NCBI GenBank assembly: GCA_910576865.1
Contig: CAJTKE010000008.1
Coordinates: forward strand, 32,780 to 96,779
Direction: 5' to 3'
DNA length: 64,000 nt
Source of the DNA: an uncultured Oscillibacter sp.
GTDB taxonomy: Bacteria > Bacillota > Clostridia > Oscillospirales > Oscillospiraceae
The notes under the pieces are model-generated. The model saw nothing but the letters and a program-made list of their open reading frames with translations. It was not told where the DNA came from and did not search any database. Within the stretch, counting starts at the first letter, position 1, and every line of letters starts with the position of its first letter. A program made the position numbers and the translations under genes. Of the stretch, positions 48,484 through 55,454 are shown piece after piece.

Positions 48484-49100
48484 AAGACCGTCCTTTCTTT
48501 TCGGTGGGTCAGACCCCGGGCGACCAGCTCCGCCGCCTGGGGCAGGAGGACCCACTCCGCCTGTTCCATCACCCGGCGCTGGAGGACCTCGGGCGTGTCG
48601 CCGGGGAGGACCTCCACCGCCTTCTGGAGGAGGATTTCCCCTCCGTCCGGAATTTCATTCACAAAATGCACCGTGGCCCCGGTGACCTTCACGCCCTTTT
48701 CAAGGGCCGCCTCGTGGACCCGCAGGCCGTACATCCCCTTGCCGCAGAAGGAGGGGATCAGGGCCGGATGGACGTTCAAAATGCGGTCCGGCCAGCGCCG
48801 CACGAACTCCTCCGACAAAATGGAGAGGAAGCCCGCCAGGATGATCATGTCCGCCTGGTACTCGGTGAGTTTTTCCATAAGCCCGGCCTCGAAGGCCTCC
48901 TGGGTGCTTCCCTTCCGGGGGACGGCGAAGCCGGGGACGCCGTGGTTTTTCGCCCGCTCCAGGGCGTAGGCCCCGGAAGAACTGGAGAGGACCACCACGA
49001 TCTCCCCGTGGGGGATTTTGCCCGCCTCCCGGGCGTTCAGCAGGGCCTCCAGATTCGTTCCGCCGCCGGAGACCAGGACGGCGATTCTCGCCTTGCTCAT
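48480..49100 (-). CDS. purN: Phosphoribosylglycinamide formyltransferase
   Basis: Step 3 of purine synthesis: GAR plus 10-formyl-THF to FGAR. 206 aa with ARIAVLVSGGGTNLEALL (phosphate loop), the catalytic Asn-His in ILNVHPALIPSFCG (Asn and His) and Asp in VNEIPDGGEIL. Overlaps purM upstream and the DUF1266/DUF2185 gene downstream by 4 bp each, so translation of all three is coupled. Confidence 0.97.
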   Translation of the reverse strand: MSKARIAVLVSGGGTNLEALLNAREAGKIPHGEIVVVLSSSSGAYALERAKNHGVPGFAVPRKGSTQEAFEAGLMEKLTEYQADMIILAGFLSILSEEFVRRWPDRILNVHPALIPSFCGKGMYGLRVHEAALEKGVKVTGATVHFVNEIPDGGEILLQKAVEVLPGDTPEVLQRRVMEQAEWVLLPQAAELVARGLTHRKERTVL

Positions 49101-50149
49101 GCCTTTTCAAATTCCATGCCGCTGGAGTCCTTCGACACGCAGCCGACGCAGACGGCGTCCGGTTCACCTGCAGCCGCCAGCAGCTCCAGGGCCTTCTCCG
49201 TTTCCGCCAGGGGTACGGCCAGCACCATGCCAAGGCCCATGTTGAAGGTGTTGTACATGTCGTGGTCCGAGATGTTCCCCCGTTTTTGAATGAGGTCAAA
49301 GATGGGCTGCTTCGGAATCACGTTGGGGATGATCCGCGCGCCCAGCCCCTTGGGCAGCATCCGGGGCACGTTCTCGAAGAAGCCGCCGCCGGTGATGTGG
49401 CTGGCTCCGTGGAGGTCGATTCCGCCCTCCAGCAAAGCCTGGACGGCCTTGACGTAGAGTTTCGTGGGGGCCAGCAGGGTCTCGCCCAGGCTCCTGCCCT
49501 CCAGCGCCTCCACGGGAGCGGTCAGGTCGGTGTGCTCGATGTCGAAGACCTTCCGCACCAGGGAAAAGCCGTTGGAGTGGACGCCGGAGGAGGTGAGGCC
49601 GATGAGGGCGTCCCCCTCCCGGATCCGGTCGGGGCCGATGATCTTGGGCCTGTCCACCACGCCCACGGCGAAGCCCGCGATGTCGTAGTCGTCCGGGGCC
49701 ATGACGCCGGGGTGTTCGGCGGTCTCGCCGCCGATCAGGGCGCAGCCGGACTGGACGCAGCCCTCCGCCACGCCGGAGACGATGGAGGCGACTTTCTCCG
49801 CCTCGTTCTTTCCAATGGCGATGTAGTCCAGGAAGAAGAGAGGCTTCGCCCCGCAGCAGATGATGTCATTGACGCACATGGCCACGCAGTCGATGCCGAT
49901 GGTGTCGTGTTTGTCCAGCAGCTGGGCCAGACGGAGCTTGGTGCCCACGCCGTCGGTGCCGGAGACGAAGACGGGCTCCGTCATGCCGGAGAGGTCCGGG
50001 GCGAAGAGCCCGCCGAAGCCCCCGATGCCGGAGACCACGCCGGGAATTCTGGTGCGCTCCACGAAGGGCTTCATCAGCCGCACGCCCTCATAGCCCGCGG
50101 TGATGTCCACGCCGGCGGCGGCGTAGGCGGCGGAATGGGAGTTTTCCAT
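49097..50149 (-). CDS. purM: Phosphoribosylformylglycinamidine cyclo-ligase
   Basis: Step 5 of purine synthesis: FGAM to AIR with ATP. 350 aa. Signatures: GGFGGLFAPDLSG, VSGTDGVGTKL, DCVAMCVNDIICCGAKPLFFLDYIA, LIGGETAEHPG and SSGVHSNGFSLVRKV. ATG at 50149 has CGGAGG at 6 bp; the longer frame starting at 50167 puts the site inside the coding region. The 100 bp upstream hold a palindromic repeat. Confidence 0.97.
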   Translation of the reverse strand: MENSHSAAYAAAGVDITAGYEGVRLMKPFVERTRIPGVVSGIGGFGGLFAPDLSGMTEPVFVSGTDGVGTKLRLAQLLDKHDTIGIDCVAMCVNDIICCGAKPLFFLDYIAIGKNEAEKVASIVSGVAEGCVQSGCALIGGETAEHPGVMAPDDYDIAGFAVGVVDRPKIIGPDRIREGDALIGLTSSGVHSNGFSLVRKVFDIEHTDLTAPVEALEGRSLGETLLAPTKLYVKAVQALLEGGIDLHGASHITGGGFFENVPRMLPKGLGARIIPNVIPKQPIFDLIQKRGNISDHDMYNTFNMGLGMVLAVPLAETEKALELLAAAGEPDAVCVGCVSKDSSGMEFEKA

Positions 50150-50168
50150 ATTGAACCTCCGATTCATT

Positions 50169-50244
50169 GTAGGGGCGGCAATCTACCGCCCGATATATCA
50201 GGCGCCGGGCGGGAGGAGAACGGGCGGCAGGTTGCCGCCCCTAC
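50169..50244. repeat. REP-like palindromic element between purF and purM
   Basis: 24-bp arms (50169-50192 and 50221-50244) that are reverse complements at 22 of 24 positions, starting GTAGGGGCGGCAA. The loop is about 28 bp. It lies in the only sizeable gap of the pur operon and looks like an inserted repetitive extragenic palindrome rather than a terminator, since there is no T-run. Confidence 0.65.
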
Positions 50245-50249
50245 GGGTT

Positions 50250-51671
50250 TCATTCCTTCCCCGTCCAGCAGTAGGTGCAGATTTTGTCCTTGTCGATGCC
50301 GATGGCCTCCAGCAATCCGTCCAGGGACTGGTAGCCCAGGGAGTCGAAGCCCATCTGCTCGCAGATGGTTTTCAGCATGCACTTTCCCCGCTCGGTGGAG
50401 GCGTCGGCGTACTCCTCCAGGTGCTGCTGCCCCTCGTCCCCCTCCAGGGCCTGGATGGTCTTCCGGCTGAGGAGCTCCATGTCGGAGTTGCTCCGGGAGA
50501 AGTTCAGGTACTTGCAGCCGTACATGATGGGGGGGCAGGCGGAGCGCATGTGGACCTCCTCCGCGCCGGACTCATAGAGGAATTCCACCGTCTCCCGGAG
50601 CTGAGTGCCCCGGACGATGGAGTCATCCACAAACAGCAGCTTTTTGCCACGGATGAGCTCGTGGACGGGGATCTGCTTCATCTTGGCCACCTGGTTCCGC
50701 ACGTTTTGGCTCTCGGGCATGAAGGACCGGGGCCAGGTGGGGGTGTACTTCACGAAGGGCCGGGCGAAGGGCTTCCCGCTGCGGTTGGCGAAGCCGATGG
50801 CGTGGGGCAGGCCGGAGTCCGGGACGCCCGCCACGTAGTCCACCTTGGGCAGCTGGCCCCGCTGGACCTCGTCCCGGGCCATGATCTCCCCGTTGCGGTA
50901 CCGCATGACCTCCACGTTCATCCCCTCGTAACAGGAGTTGGGATAGCCGTAGTAGGTCCAGAGGAAGGCGCAGATGCGCATGTCCTTCCCGGCGGGGGAG
51001 AGGGTCTCCCAGCCCTCGGGGGTGATCTTCACGATCTCCTGGGGGCCCAGCTCATAGGCGTCCTGATAGCCCAGCTTGTGGTAGGCGAAGGACTCGAAGG
51101 AGACACAGCAGCCCTCCTCGTTCTGGCCGATGAGCACAGGCAGACGGCCCAGGCGGTCCCGGGCGGCGTAGATGCCCTCCGCCGTGAGGATGAGGATGGT
51201 CATGGAGCCCTCGATCTGCTCCTGGGCGTACCGGATGCCCGACACCAGATCGTCCTTCTGGTTGATGAGGGAGGCCACCAGCTCGGTGGCGTTGACCTTG
51301 CCGGAGCTCATGGCCATGAACTGGTGCCCGTGGTCAGAGAAATACCGTTCCACCAGTTCCTCGGCGTTCTGGATGATGCCCACGGTGGAGATGGCGTACA
51401 GCCCCAGGTGGGAGCGCATCAGCAGGGGCTGAGGGTCCGTGTCGCTGATGCAGCCGATGCCCGCGCAGCCCCGGAACTCCGCCAAATCCTTCTCGAACTT
51501 GGTGCGGAAGGGGGTGTTCTCAATGTTGTGAATCTGCCGGTGGAAGCCGGCTTCGGCGTCGCAGACGGCCATGCCGCCCCGACGGGTGCCCAGGTGGGAG
51601 TGGTAGTCCGTGCCGAAGAACACGTCCAGCACCACGTCCCGTTTTGAAATCGCGCCAAAAAAACCGCCCAT
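50250..51671 (-). CDS. purF: Amidophosphoribosyltransferase lacking the N-terminal catalytic Cys
   Basis: First committed step of purine synthesis: PRPP plus ammonia from glutamine to phosphoribosylamine. The phosphoribosyltransferase domain has the PRPP loop LLFVDDSIVRGTQLRE and VDYVAGVPDSGLPHAIGFA. Iron-sulfur type Cys residues are kept, including the C-terminal ICTYCWTGKE. The glutaminase domain begins MGGFFGAISKRDVVLDVFFG: position 2, the Cys nucleophile of ordinary PurF (MCGVFG), is Gly (codon 51666-51668). GTRRGGMAVCD follows. AAGGAGG precedes the ATG at 51671, overlapping the orf45 stop. This Gly-2 form appears in other gut Firmicutes and Bacteroidetes to my knowledge. Confidence 0.92.
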   Translation of the reverse strand: MGGFFGAISKRDVVLDVFFGTDYHSHLGTRRGGMAVCDAEAGFHRQIHNIENTPFRTKFEKDLAEFRGCAGIGCISDTDPQPLLMRSHLGLYAISTVGIIQNAEELVERYFSDHGHQFMAMSSGKVNATELVASLINQKDDLVSGIRYAQEQIEGSMTILILTAEGIYAARDRLGRLPVLIGQNEEGCCVSFESFAYHKLGYQDAYELGPQEIVKITPEGWETLSPAGKDMRICAFLWTYYGYPNSCYEGMNVEVMRYRNGEIMARDEVQRGQLPKVDYVAGVPDSGLPHAIGFANRSGKPFARPFVKYTPTWPRSFMPESQNVRNQVAKMKQIPVHELIRGKKLLFVDDSIVRGTQLRETVEFLYESGAEEVHMRSACPPIMYGCKYLNFSRSNSDMELLSRKTIQALEGDEGQQHLEEYADASTERGKCMLKTICEQMGFDSLGYQSLDGLLEAIGIDKDKICTYCWTGKE

Positions 51672-51682
51672 TCGCAGCCTCC

Positions 51683-51820
51683 TTATTTTTTACGCTTGCA
51701 CAGAAAGAGCCAGACCGCCGCCGCCAGCGCCGCCGCCAGAAGCACCAAAGCGGCGATCCCGGCGGGGGTGGTGGAGACAAAAACCACGGTGGGCCCGTCC
51801 GGCCCTCCGATGACGCCCAT
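51683..51820 (-). CDS. 45-aa membrane protein with decarboxylase-beta-like IGGPDGPT motif
   Basis: Very short gene between purC and purF. The protein starts GVIGGPDGPTVVFVST after the initiator Met, then one membrane helix (AGIAALVLLAAALAAAVWLF) and a basic end CKRKK. The motif resembles IGGADGPTxIFV of the beta subunit of Na+-translocating decarboxylases (OadB/GcdB/MmdB), but the rest of that subunit is absent. The ATG overlaps the purC stop by one base (TAATG), with GAGG 7 bp upstream inside purC, and its stop region forms the purF ribosome binding site. Coupling on both sides argues that it is translated. Function unknown. Confidence 0.75.
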   Translation of the reverse strand: MGVIGGPDGPTVVFVSTTPAGIAALVLLAAALAAAVWLFLCKRKK

Positions 51821-52533
51821 TACAGCGCCTCGTTCATGCGGCGCATGACCTCGGCATAGGCGTCCTCCACGCCGCCCAGGTCCCGGCGGAAGCGGTCCTT
51901 GTCCAGCTTCTCGTGCGTCTGCGAGTCCCAGAGGCGGCAGGTGTCGGGGCTGATCTCGTCCGCCAGGACGATGGTTCCGTCCTCCAGGCGGCCGAACTCC
52001 AGCTTGAAGTCCACCAGGGTCACGCCGCAGGAGGCCCAGAAGGCCTTCAGGAAGTCGTTGACCTGGAAGGCGTATTTCTTGATGGTCTCGATCTCCTCAG
52101 GGGTGGCCAGCTTCAGGGCCAGGGCGTGGTACGTGTTCAGCAGGGGGTCCCCCAGGTCGTCGTTTTTGTAGGAGAACTCGATGGTGGGGGCGTCAAAGAC
52201 GATGCCCTCCTCCACGCCGTAGCGCTTGGCGAAGGACCCGGCGGAGATGTTGCGGATGATGACCTCCAGGGGGACGATGGAGACCTTTTTCACCACGGTT
52301 TCCCGTTCGCTGAGCTCCTCCACGAAGTGGGTGGGGACTCCGGCCTTCTCCAGCTTCGCCATGAAGCGGTTGGTCATTTGATTGTTGATGACGCCTTTTC
52401 CCACGATGGTTCCTTTTTTCAGGCCGTTGAAGGCCGTGGCGTCGTCCTTGTAGTCCACGATGTACAGGTTCGGGTCGTCGGTTTTGAAGACCCTCTTGGC
52501 CTTGCCCTCATAGAGCTGTTCCAGCTTTTGCAT
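51820..52533 (-). CDS. purC: SAICAR synthetase
   Basis: Step 7 of purine synthesis: CAIR plus aspartate and ATP to SAICAR. 237 aa, with QLYEGKAKRVFKTDDPNLYIV, VPLEVIIRNISAGSFAKRYGVEEG, DFKLEFGR and LADEISPDTCRLWD. The start at 52533 has GGAGGA at 7 bp. 46 bp downstream of purE; its stop is fused to the start of orf45. Confidence 0.98.
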   Translation of the reverse strand: MQKLEQLYEGKAKRVFKTDDPNLYIVDYKDDATAFNGLKKGTIVGKGVINNQMTNRFMAKLEKAGVPTHFVEELSERETVVKKVSIVPLEVIIRNISAGSFAKRYGVEEGIVFDAPTIEFSYKNDDLGDPLLNTYHALALKLATPEEIETIKKYAFQVNDFLKAFWASCGVTLVDFKLEFGRLEDGTIVLADEISPDTCRLWDSQTHEKLDKDRFRRDLGGVEDAYAEVMRRMNEAL

Positions 52534-52579
52534 GTCAGATTCCTCCGTCAAGTAAAATGGTGGTTGATGAAATGCCGGG

Positions 52580-53068
52580 TCAGATTTCCGCCTGGAGGGC
52601 GGCGTCCTTCTCCTCAATCTGGGCGGCCATGTCCCGGCGGGCGGCGTCCAGCCAGGAGGCCAGATTTCCGTCCTCCACCGCCAGAATCTGGGCCGCCAGG
52701 ATGGCGGCGTTCTTGGCCCCGTTCAGGGCCACGGTGGCCACGGGGATGCCGCTGGGCATCTGGACGGTGGCCAATAAAGCGTCCAGCCCGTCCAGGGCGC
52801 CCCCCTTCATGGGGATGCCGATGACGGGCAGGGTGGTGTTGGCGGCCACGGCTCCCGCCAGGTGGGCGGCCAGTCCGGCGGCGCAGATGATGACGCCGAA
52901 GCCGCTCTTGCGGGCGTATTTGGCGAACTCCGCCACCTGGGCGGGGCTGCGGTGGGCGCTCATGATATGGGCCTCGTAGGGGATGCCGAAGGCGTCCAGC
53001 TGGGCGCAGGCGGCCCGGACCACCGGCCAATCGGAGTCGGAACCCATGAGCACGGCTACTTTCTTCAT
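52580..53068 (-). CDS. purE: N5-carboxyaminoimidazole ribonucleotide mutase
   Basis: Class I PurE: N5-CAIR to CAIR (step 6 of purine synthesis). 162 aa beginning with KVAVLMGSDSDWPVV, then the active-site His in IMSAHRSPAQVAEFA, GVIICAAGLAAHLAG and TTLPVIGIPM. No purK is seen in the operon, so N5-CAIR must come from a purK elsewhere or from bicarbonate non-enzymatically. It is 19 bp after the GntR gene. Confidence 0.97.
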   Translation of the reverse strand: MKKVAVLMGSDSDWPVVRAACAQLDAFGIPYEAHIMSAHRSPAQVAEFAKYARKSGFGVIICAAGLAAHLAGAVAANTTLPVIGIPMKGGALDGLDALLATVQMPSGIPVATVALNGAKNAAILAAQILAVEDGNLASWLDAARRDMAAQIEEKDAALQAEI

Positions 53069-53087
53069 CGTGAAATCTCCCTTCAAA

Positions 53088-53813
53088 TTACAGTTTCTTT
53101 CGCAGAACCGTGTGGCGGAAAATGCCGTCGGCAAAGTATTCGGCGGAGCAGAACACCGGCTTGCCGTCGATGTCGAAGTCCACCTCTTCCATATACAGCA
53201 GGGGGGCGCCCGGGGAGACCTGGAGAACCTCCGCCAGCTTCCCGTCCGCCGGGACGGCCCGCAGGTCCGTCAGGTCCAGGTAGGGATACACGCCGCAGGA
53301 CCGCTGGAGGAAGTGGAAGATGGGGGGCTTCAGGTCCTCCTCCGTGTAGGCCCCCTTCACCAGGGACTTTTCAAACACGTCCTCGCAGTAGATGGCGGGA
53401 CGGCCGTCGGCGGTGCAGAGGCGGGAAACCCGGAGCATGGGGGTCCCCTCCGGAATGCGGAGCTGGGCGGCGGTCTTTTCGTCCGCCGGCTCCTCCCAGG
53501 AGCGGATGGAGGCCACCGCCGGTTCAAAGCCGTTCTGCCGGATCATGTCCAGGAACTCCACCTCAATGTCCATCCGGGTGTGAACGTCCAGCACGTGGCG
53601 GTTGATGACGGTGCCCACGCCGTGGCGGCGGGTGATGAAGCCCTCCCGCTCCAGGGAGGCCAGGATGTCCCGCAGCTGGGTGCGGCTGATCCCCAGCTTC
53701 ACGCAGAGCACGCTCTCCCGGGGCAGGCGCTCCTGACCGGCGTACTCGCCGGTGCGCATGGACTCCAGCAGCTGGGCGCGGATGGCCTTGGTATGGGATG
53801 TGTGTGTGTTCAT
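53088..53813 (-). CDS. GntR family (HutC/UTRA) regulator leading the pur operon
   Basis: Transcription factor of 241 aa. N-terminal winged helix-turn-helix (LPRESVLCVKLGISRTQLRDILASLEREG, then the wing ITRRHGVGTVI) and a C-terminal UTRA ligand-binding domain (about 85-240, with EGTPMLRVSRLCTADGRPAIYCED and APLLYMEEVDFDIDGKPVFCS). UTRA domains bind small effectors such as sugars phosphates, histidine-pathway compounds or nucleotides. Its gene is first in the transcript, 19 bp before purE, so it likely controls the pur operon and itself. The start at 53813 gives MNTHTSHTKAIR; the upstream frame lacks a site. Confidence 0.9.
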   Translation of the reverse strand: MNTHTSHTKAIRAQLLESMRTGEYAGQERLPRESVLCVKLGISRTQLRDILASLEREGFITRRHGVGTVINRHVLDVHTRMDIEVEFLDMIRQNGFEPAVASIRSWEEPADEKTAAQLRIPEGTPMLRVSRLCTADGRPAIYCEDVFEKSLVKGAYTEEDLKPPIFHFLQRSCGVYPYLDLTDLRAVPADGKLAEVLQVSPGAPLLYMEEVDFDIDGKPVFCSAEYFADGIFRHTVLRKKL

Positions 53814-53874
53814 TACCAGATACCTCGTTCTGACGAAAATTCCGGGAAGGGGGAGGCCCCGGGCCGGCATCGGG

Positions 53875-53916
53875 ATAGGTCATACCTATTGTATCGGTTT
53901 CCGGGCCGAACCGCAA
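53875..53916 (-). promoter_or_regulatory. Promoter and operator of the gntR-pur operon
   Basis: Minus strand TTGCGG (53911-53916), 17-bp spacer, TACAAT (53888-53893). The dyad ATAGGT-ATG-ACCTAT (53875-53889 on the minus strand) overlaps the -10 and start site. The core GGTATGACC resembles GntR/HutC half-site spacing, so it is the best candidate for self-binding. Confidence 0.75.
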
Positions 53917-53974
53917 TTGACAAAATTGACAGTTCCCGACGGGTTTCCGCCTCCGGCTTGTGATGGATTGCAAA

Positions 53975-53999
53975 GACCCCCGGCTGGAGGCCGGGGGTC
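53975..53999 (-). terminator. Terminator-like hairpin after the G5/3D gene
   Basis: Perfect 10-bp GC stem (53975-53984 with 53990-53999), followed on the minus strand by only three T. Confidence 0.5.
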
Positions 54000-54009
54000 C
54001 GCGTGAAAA

Positions 54010-55095
54010 TCATTGCAGAATATAGACGGTGCAGGTCCGCCTGCCGAACTGGATGCACTCCTCGTAGGTGTCATAGTAGAGGTCGATCTTGCTTCCCTTG
54101 ACGCCGGTGTCCTCCGCCACGGCCAGCCCGTAGACCACGTTTCCGCCGGCCACGATATACATCCGGGTGCCCAGGGGGATGACGCTTTTGTCCACGGCCA
54201 CGGAGCCCACGTGGACCGCCGTGCCGCTGGCGGTGCGGGTGCCCACGCCGTCGTGTCCGGAGGTGTAGGCCGTGGCGGTCATGGAGCGGACGCCGGAGTA
54301 ATTCAGCACCGTGCCGTCCTTCAGGGTCAGGGTGCCGCTGCCGTCGGCGTTTTCCGAGACATTGGCGATGCCGCCGCCGGTTTCGCCGTGCTCCGTCAGG
54401 ATGCTGTCCGGGTCCTTCTTGTCCGGGGCGGCGGCGGGCTTGGCCTTGGGTTTGGTGCCGTATTCCACGATTTTGTCCACGGCGGTGGTGCTCAGCTCCT
54501 CCACGAACTGGCGGCTGAGCCGGGCCCCGTTGGACCAGACCACCTCGTAAACCGAGGAGCGGACGCCGTCGGCGCCCTCCTGGACCACCTTCTCCTCACC
54601 CTCCGGCATCTCCGGGTTGGCCACCCGTTGGGTGGAGAAGGAGACTTCCTCCGTCACGTACTCGTAATAGGTCAGGTCCGAGGCGATGTTCAGGTCCACG
54701 CCGCTGTCGGAGACCGTCACGCCGATCATCTCCAGGGGGCTGGGATAGACGTGGAGGCGGGAGAGAAGGTTGGACACGCTCTCCTTGTGGGACTGGACGG
54801 TGACGGCGGAGTCCGCGTGGCGGACGGTGACGGTGGTGTCCTCCTGCAGGGTGAGGTCATAGCCCCGGGCCCCGCTGGAGACGTAGAGCATCTGGGAAGA
54901 GAGGTCCGGAGCCTCCTTCTGGGAGGGGTCCAGGATGATGGCGCCCTCGTCCTCCGTGCCGGTGATGAGGAACAGGGAGTCGGCCCAGCCGGTGGCGGAC
55001 AGGCCGGTGACGGCGGCGGTGAGCAGACAGAACAGCACCATGCCGCCCCGCCGGAACAGGGTGTATAACAGGTTTTGTCGTTGGTCGGTATTCAC
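54010..55095 (-). CDS. G5 and 3D domain cell-wall protein (YabE/resuscitation-factor-like)
   Basis: Membrane-anchored or secreted protein of 361 aa acting on peptidoglycan. One N-terminal hydrophobic helix (about 15-35), a DUF348-like repeat region (about 85-130), a G5 domain (about 140-215, EEVSFSTQRVANPEMPEGEEKVVQ), a Pro/Lys linker, and a C-terminal 3D domain (about 265-361). The 3D domain has the three aspartates in VAVDKSVIPLGTRMYI, VAEDTG and KIDLY that name the fold, shared with lytic transglycosylase MltA. GTG at 55095 is chosen because AGGAGG is 8 bp upstream; the ATG at 55101 is only 2 bp from it. Monocistronic. Confidence 0.92.
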   Translation of the reverse strand: MNTDQRQNLLYTLFRRGGMVLFCLLTAAVTGLSATGWADSLFLITGTEDEGAIILDPSQKEAPDLSSQMLYVSSGARGYDLTLQEDTTVTVRHADSAVTVQSHKESVSNLLSRLHVYPSPLEMIGVTVSDSGVDLNIASDLTYYEYVTEEVSFSTQRVANPEMPEGEEKVVQEGADGVRSSVYEVVWSNGARLSRQFVEELSTTAVDKIVEYGTKPKAKPAAAPDKKDPDSILTEHGETGGGIANVSENADGSGTLTLKDGTVLNYSGVRSMTATAYTSGHDGVGTRTASGTAVHVGSVAVDKSVIPLGTRMYIVAGGNVVYGLAVAEDTGVKGSKIDLYYDTYEECIQFGRRTCTVYILQ

Positions 55096-55139
55096 GTTCA
55101 TACCCTCCTGAATCAAGGTTCCCTTCGGGGAGTATTGGG

Positions 55140-55225
55140 CGGCCGCGCCGGCTGGCCGGGCGGCTTGTAACTTTTGTTACCGCTTGGAAACTGGCCTCAG
55201 TATACACCTCATCCCCACTTTTGTC
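55140..55225 (-). promoter_or_regulatory. Promoter and leader hairpin of the G5/3D gene
   Basis: On the minus strand TTGACA and TATACT are 17 bp apart (about 55197-55225). A short dyad GTAAC-AAAA-GTTAC follows in the leader; read on the plus strand it is TGTAAC-TTT-TGTTAC, reminiscent of WalR boxes, which however have a 5-bp gap. The rest of 55226-55377 holds no gene; a similar GTTAC...GTAAC dyad occurs near 55319-55334. Confidence 0.55.
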
Positions 55226-55380
55226 AAGCCTTTCGGGCTCTGGAGGCATGATAAACCCCACTTTAGACCCATTTGGACAAGAATTGACTGGAAAAGATTC
55301 GGGGAAAGGCCGGGAAAAGGTTACAAAACGGTAACGAGAAGAGGGCGGGCCGGGGGAAAAGGAAGGGACCCGGCGGACGG

Positions 55381-55418
55381 AAAAGCGCCCCCGGTCCCCT
55401 GAGAGGGCCGGAGGCGCT
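55381..55418 (-). terminator. Terminator after FecR-domain paralogue 3
   Basis: Imperfect 14-bp GC stem (left arm from 55384, right arm to 55418) and four T on the minus strand. Confidence 0.7.
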
Positions 55419-55454
55419 TCCTGTTTTTCTGTTTTCAGCCTCAGCCGCCGGGCG

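Noticed and set aside
55096..55230. c-di-AMP (ydaO) riboswitch before the G5/3D gene, which is a common context
   Set aside because: The leader from the predicted start to the start codon is only about 85-90 nt and lacks the conserved ydaO blocks.
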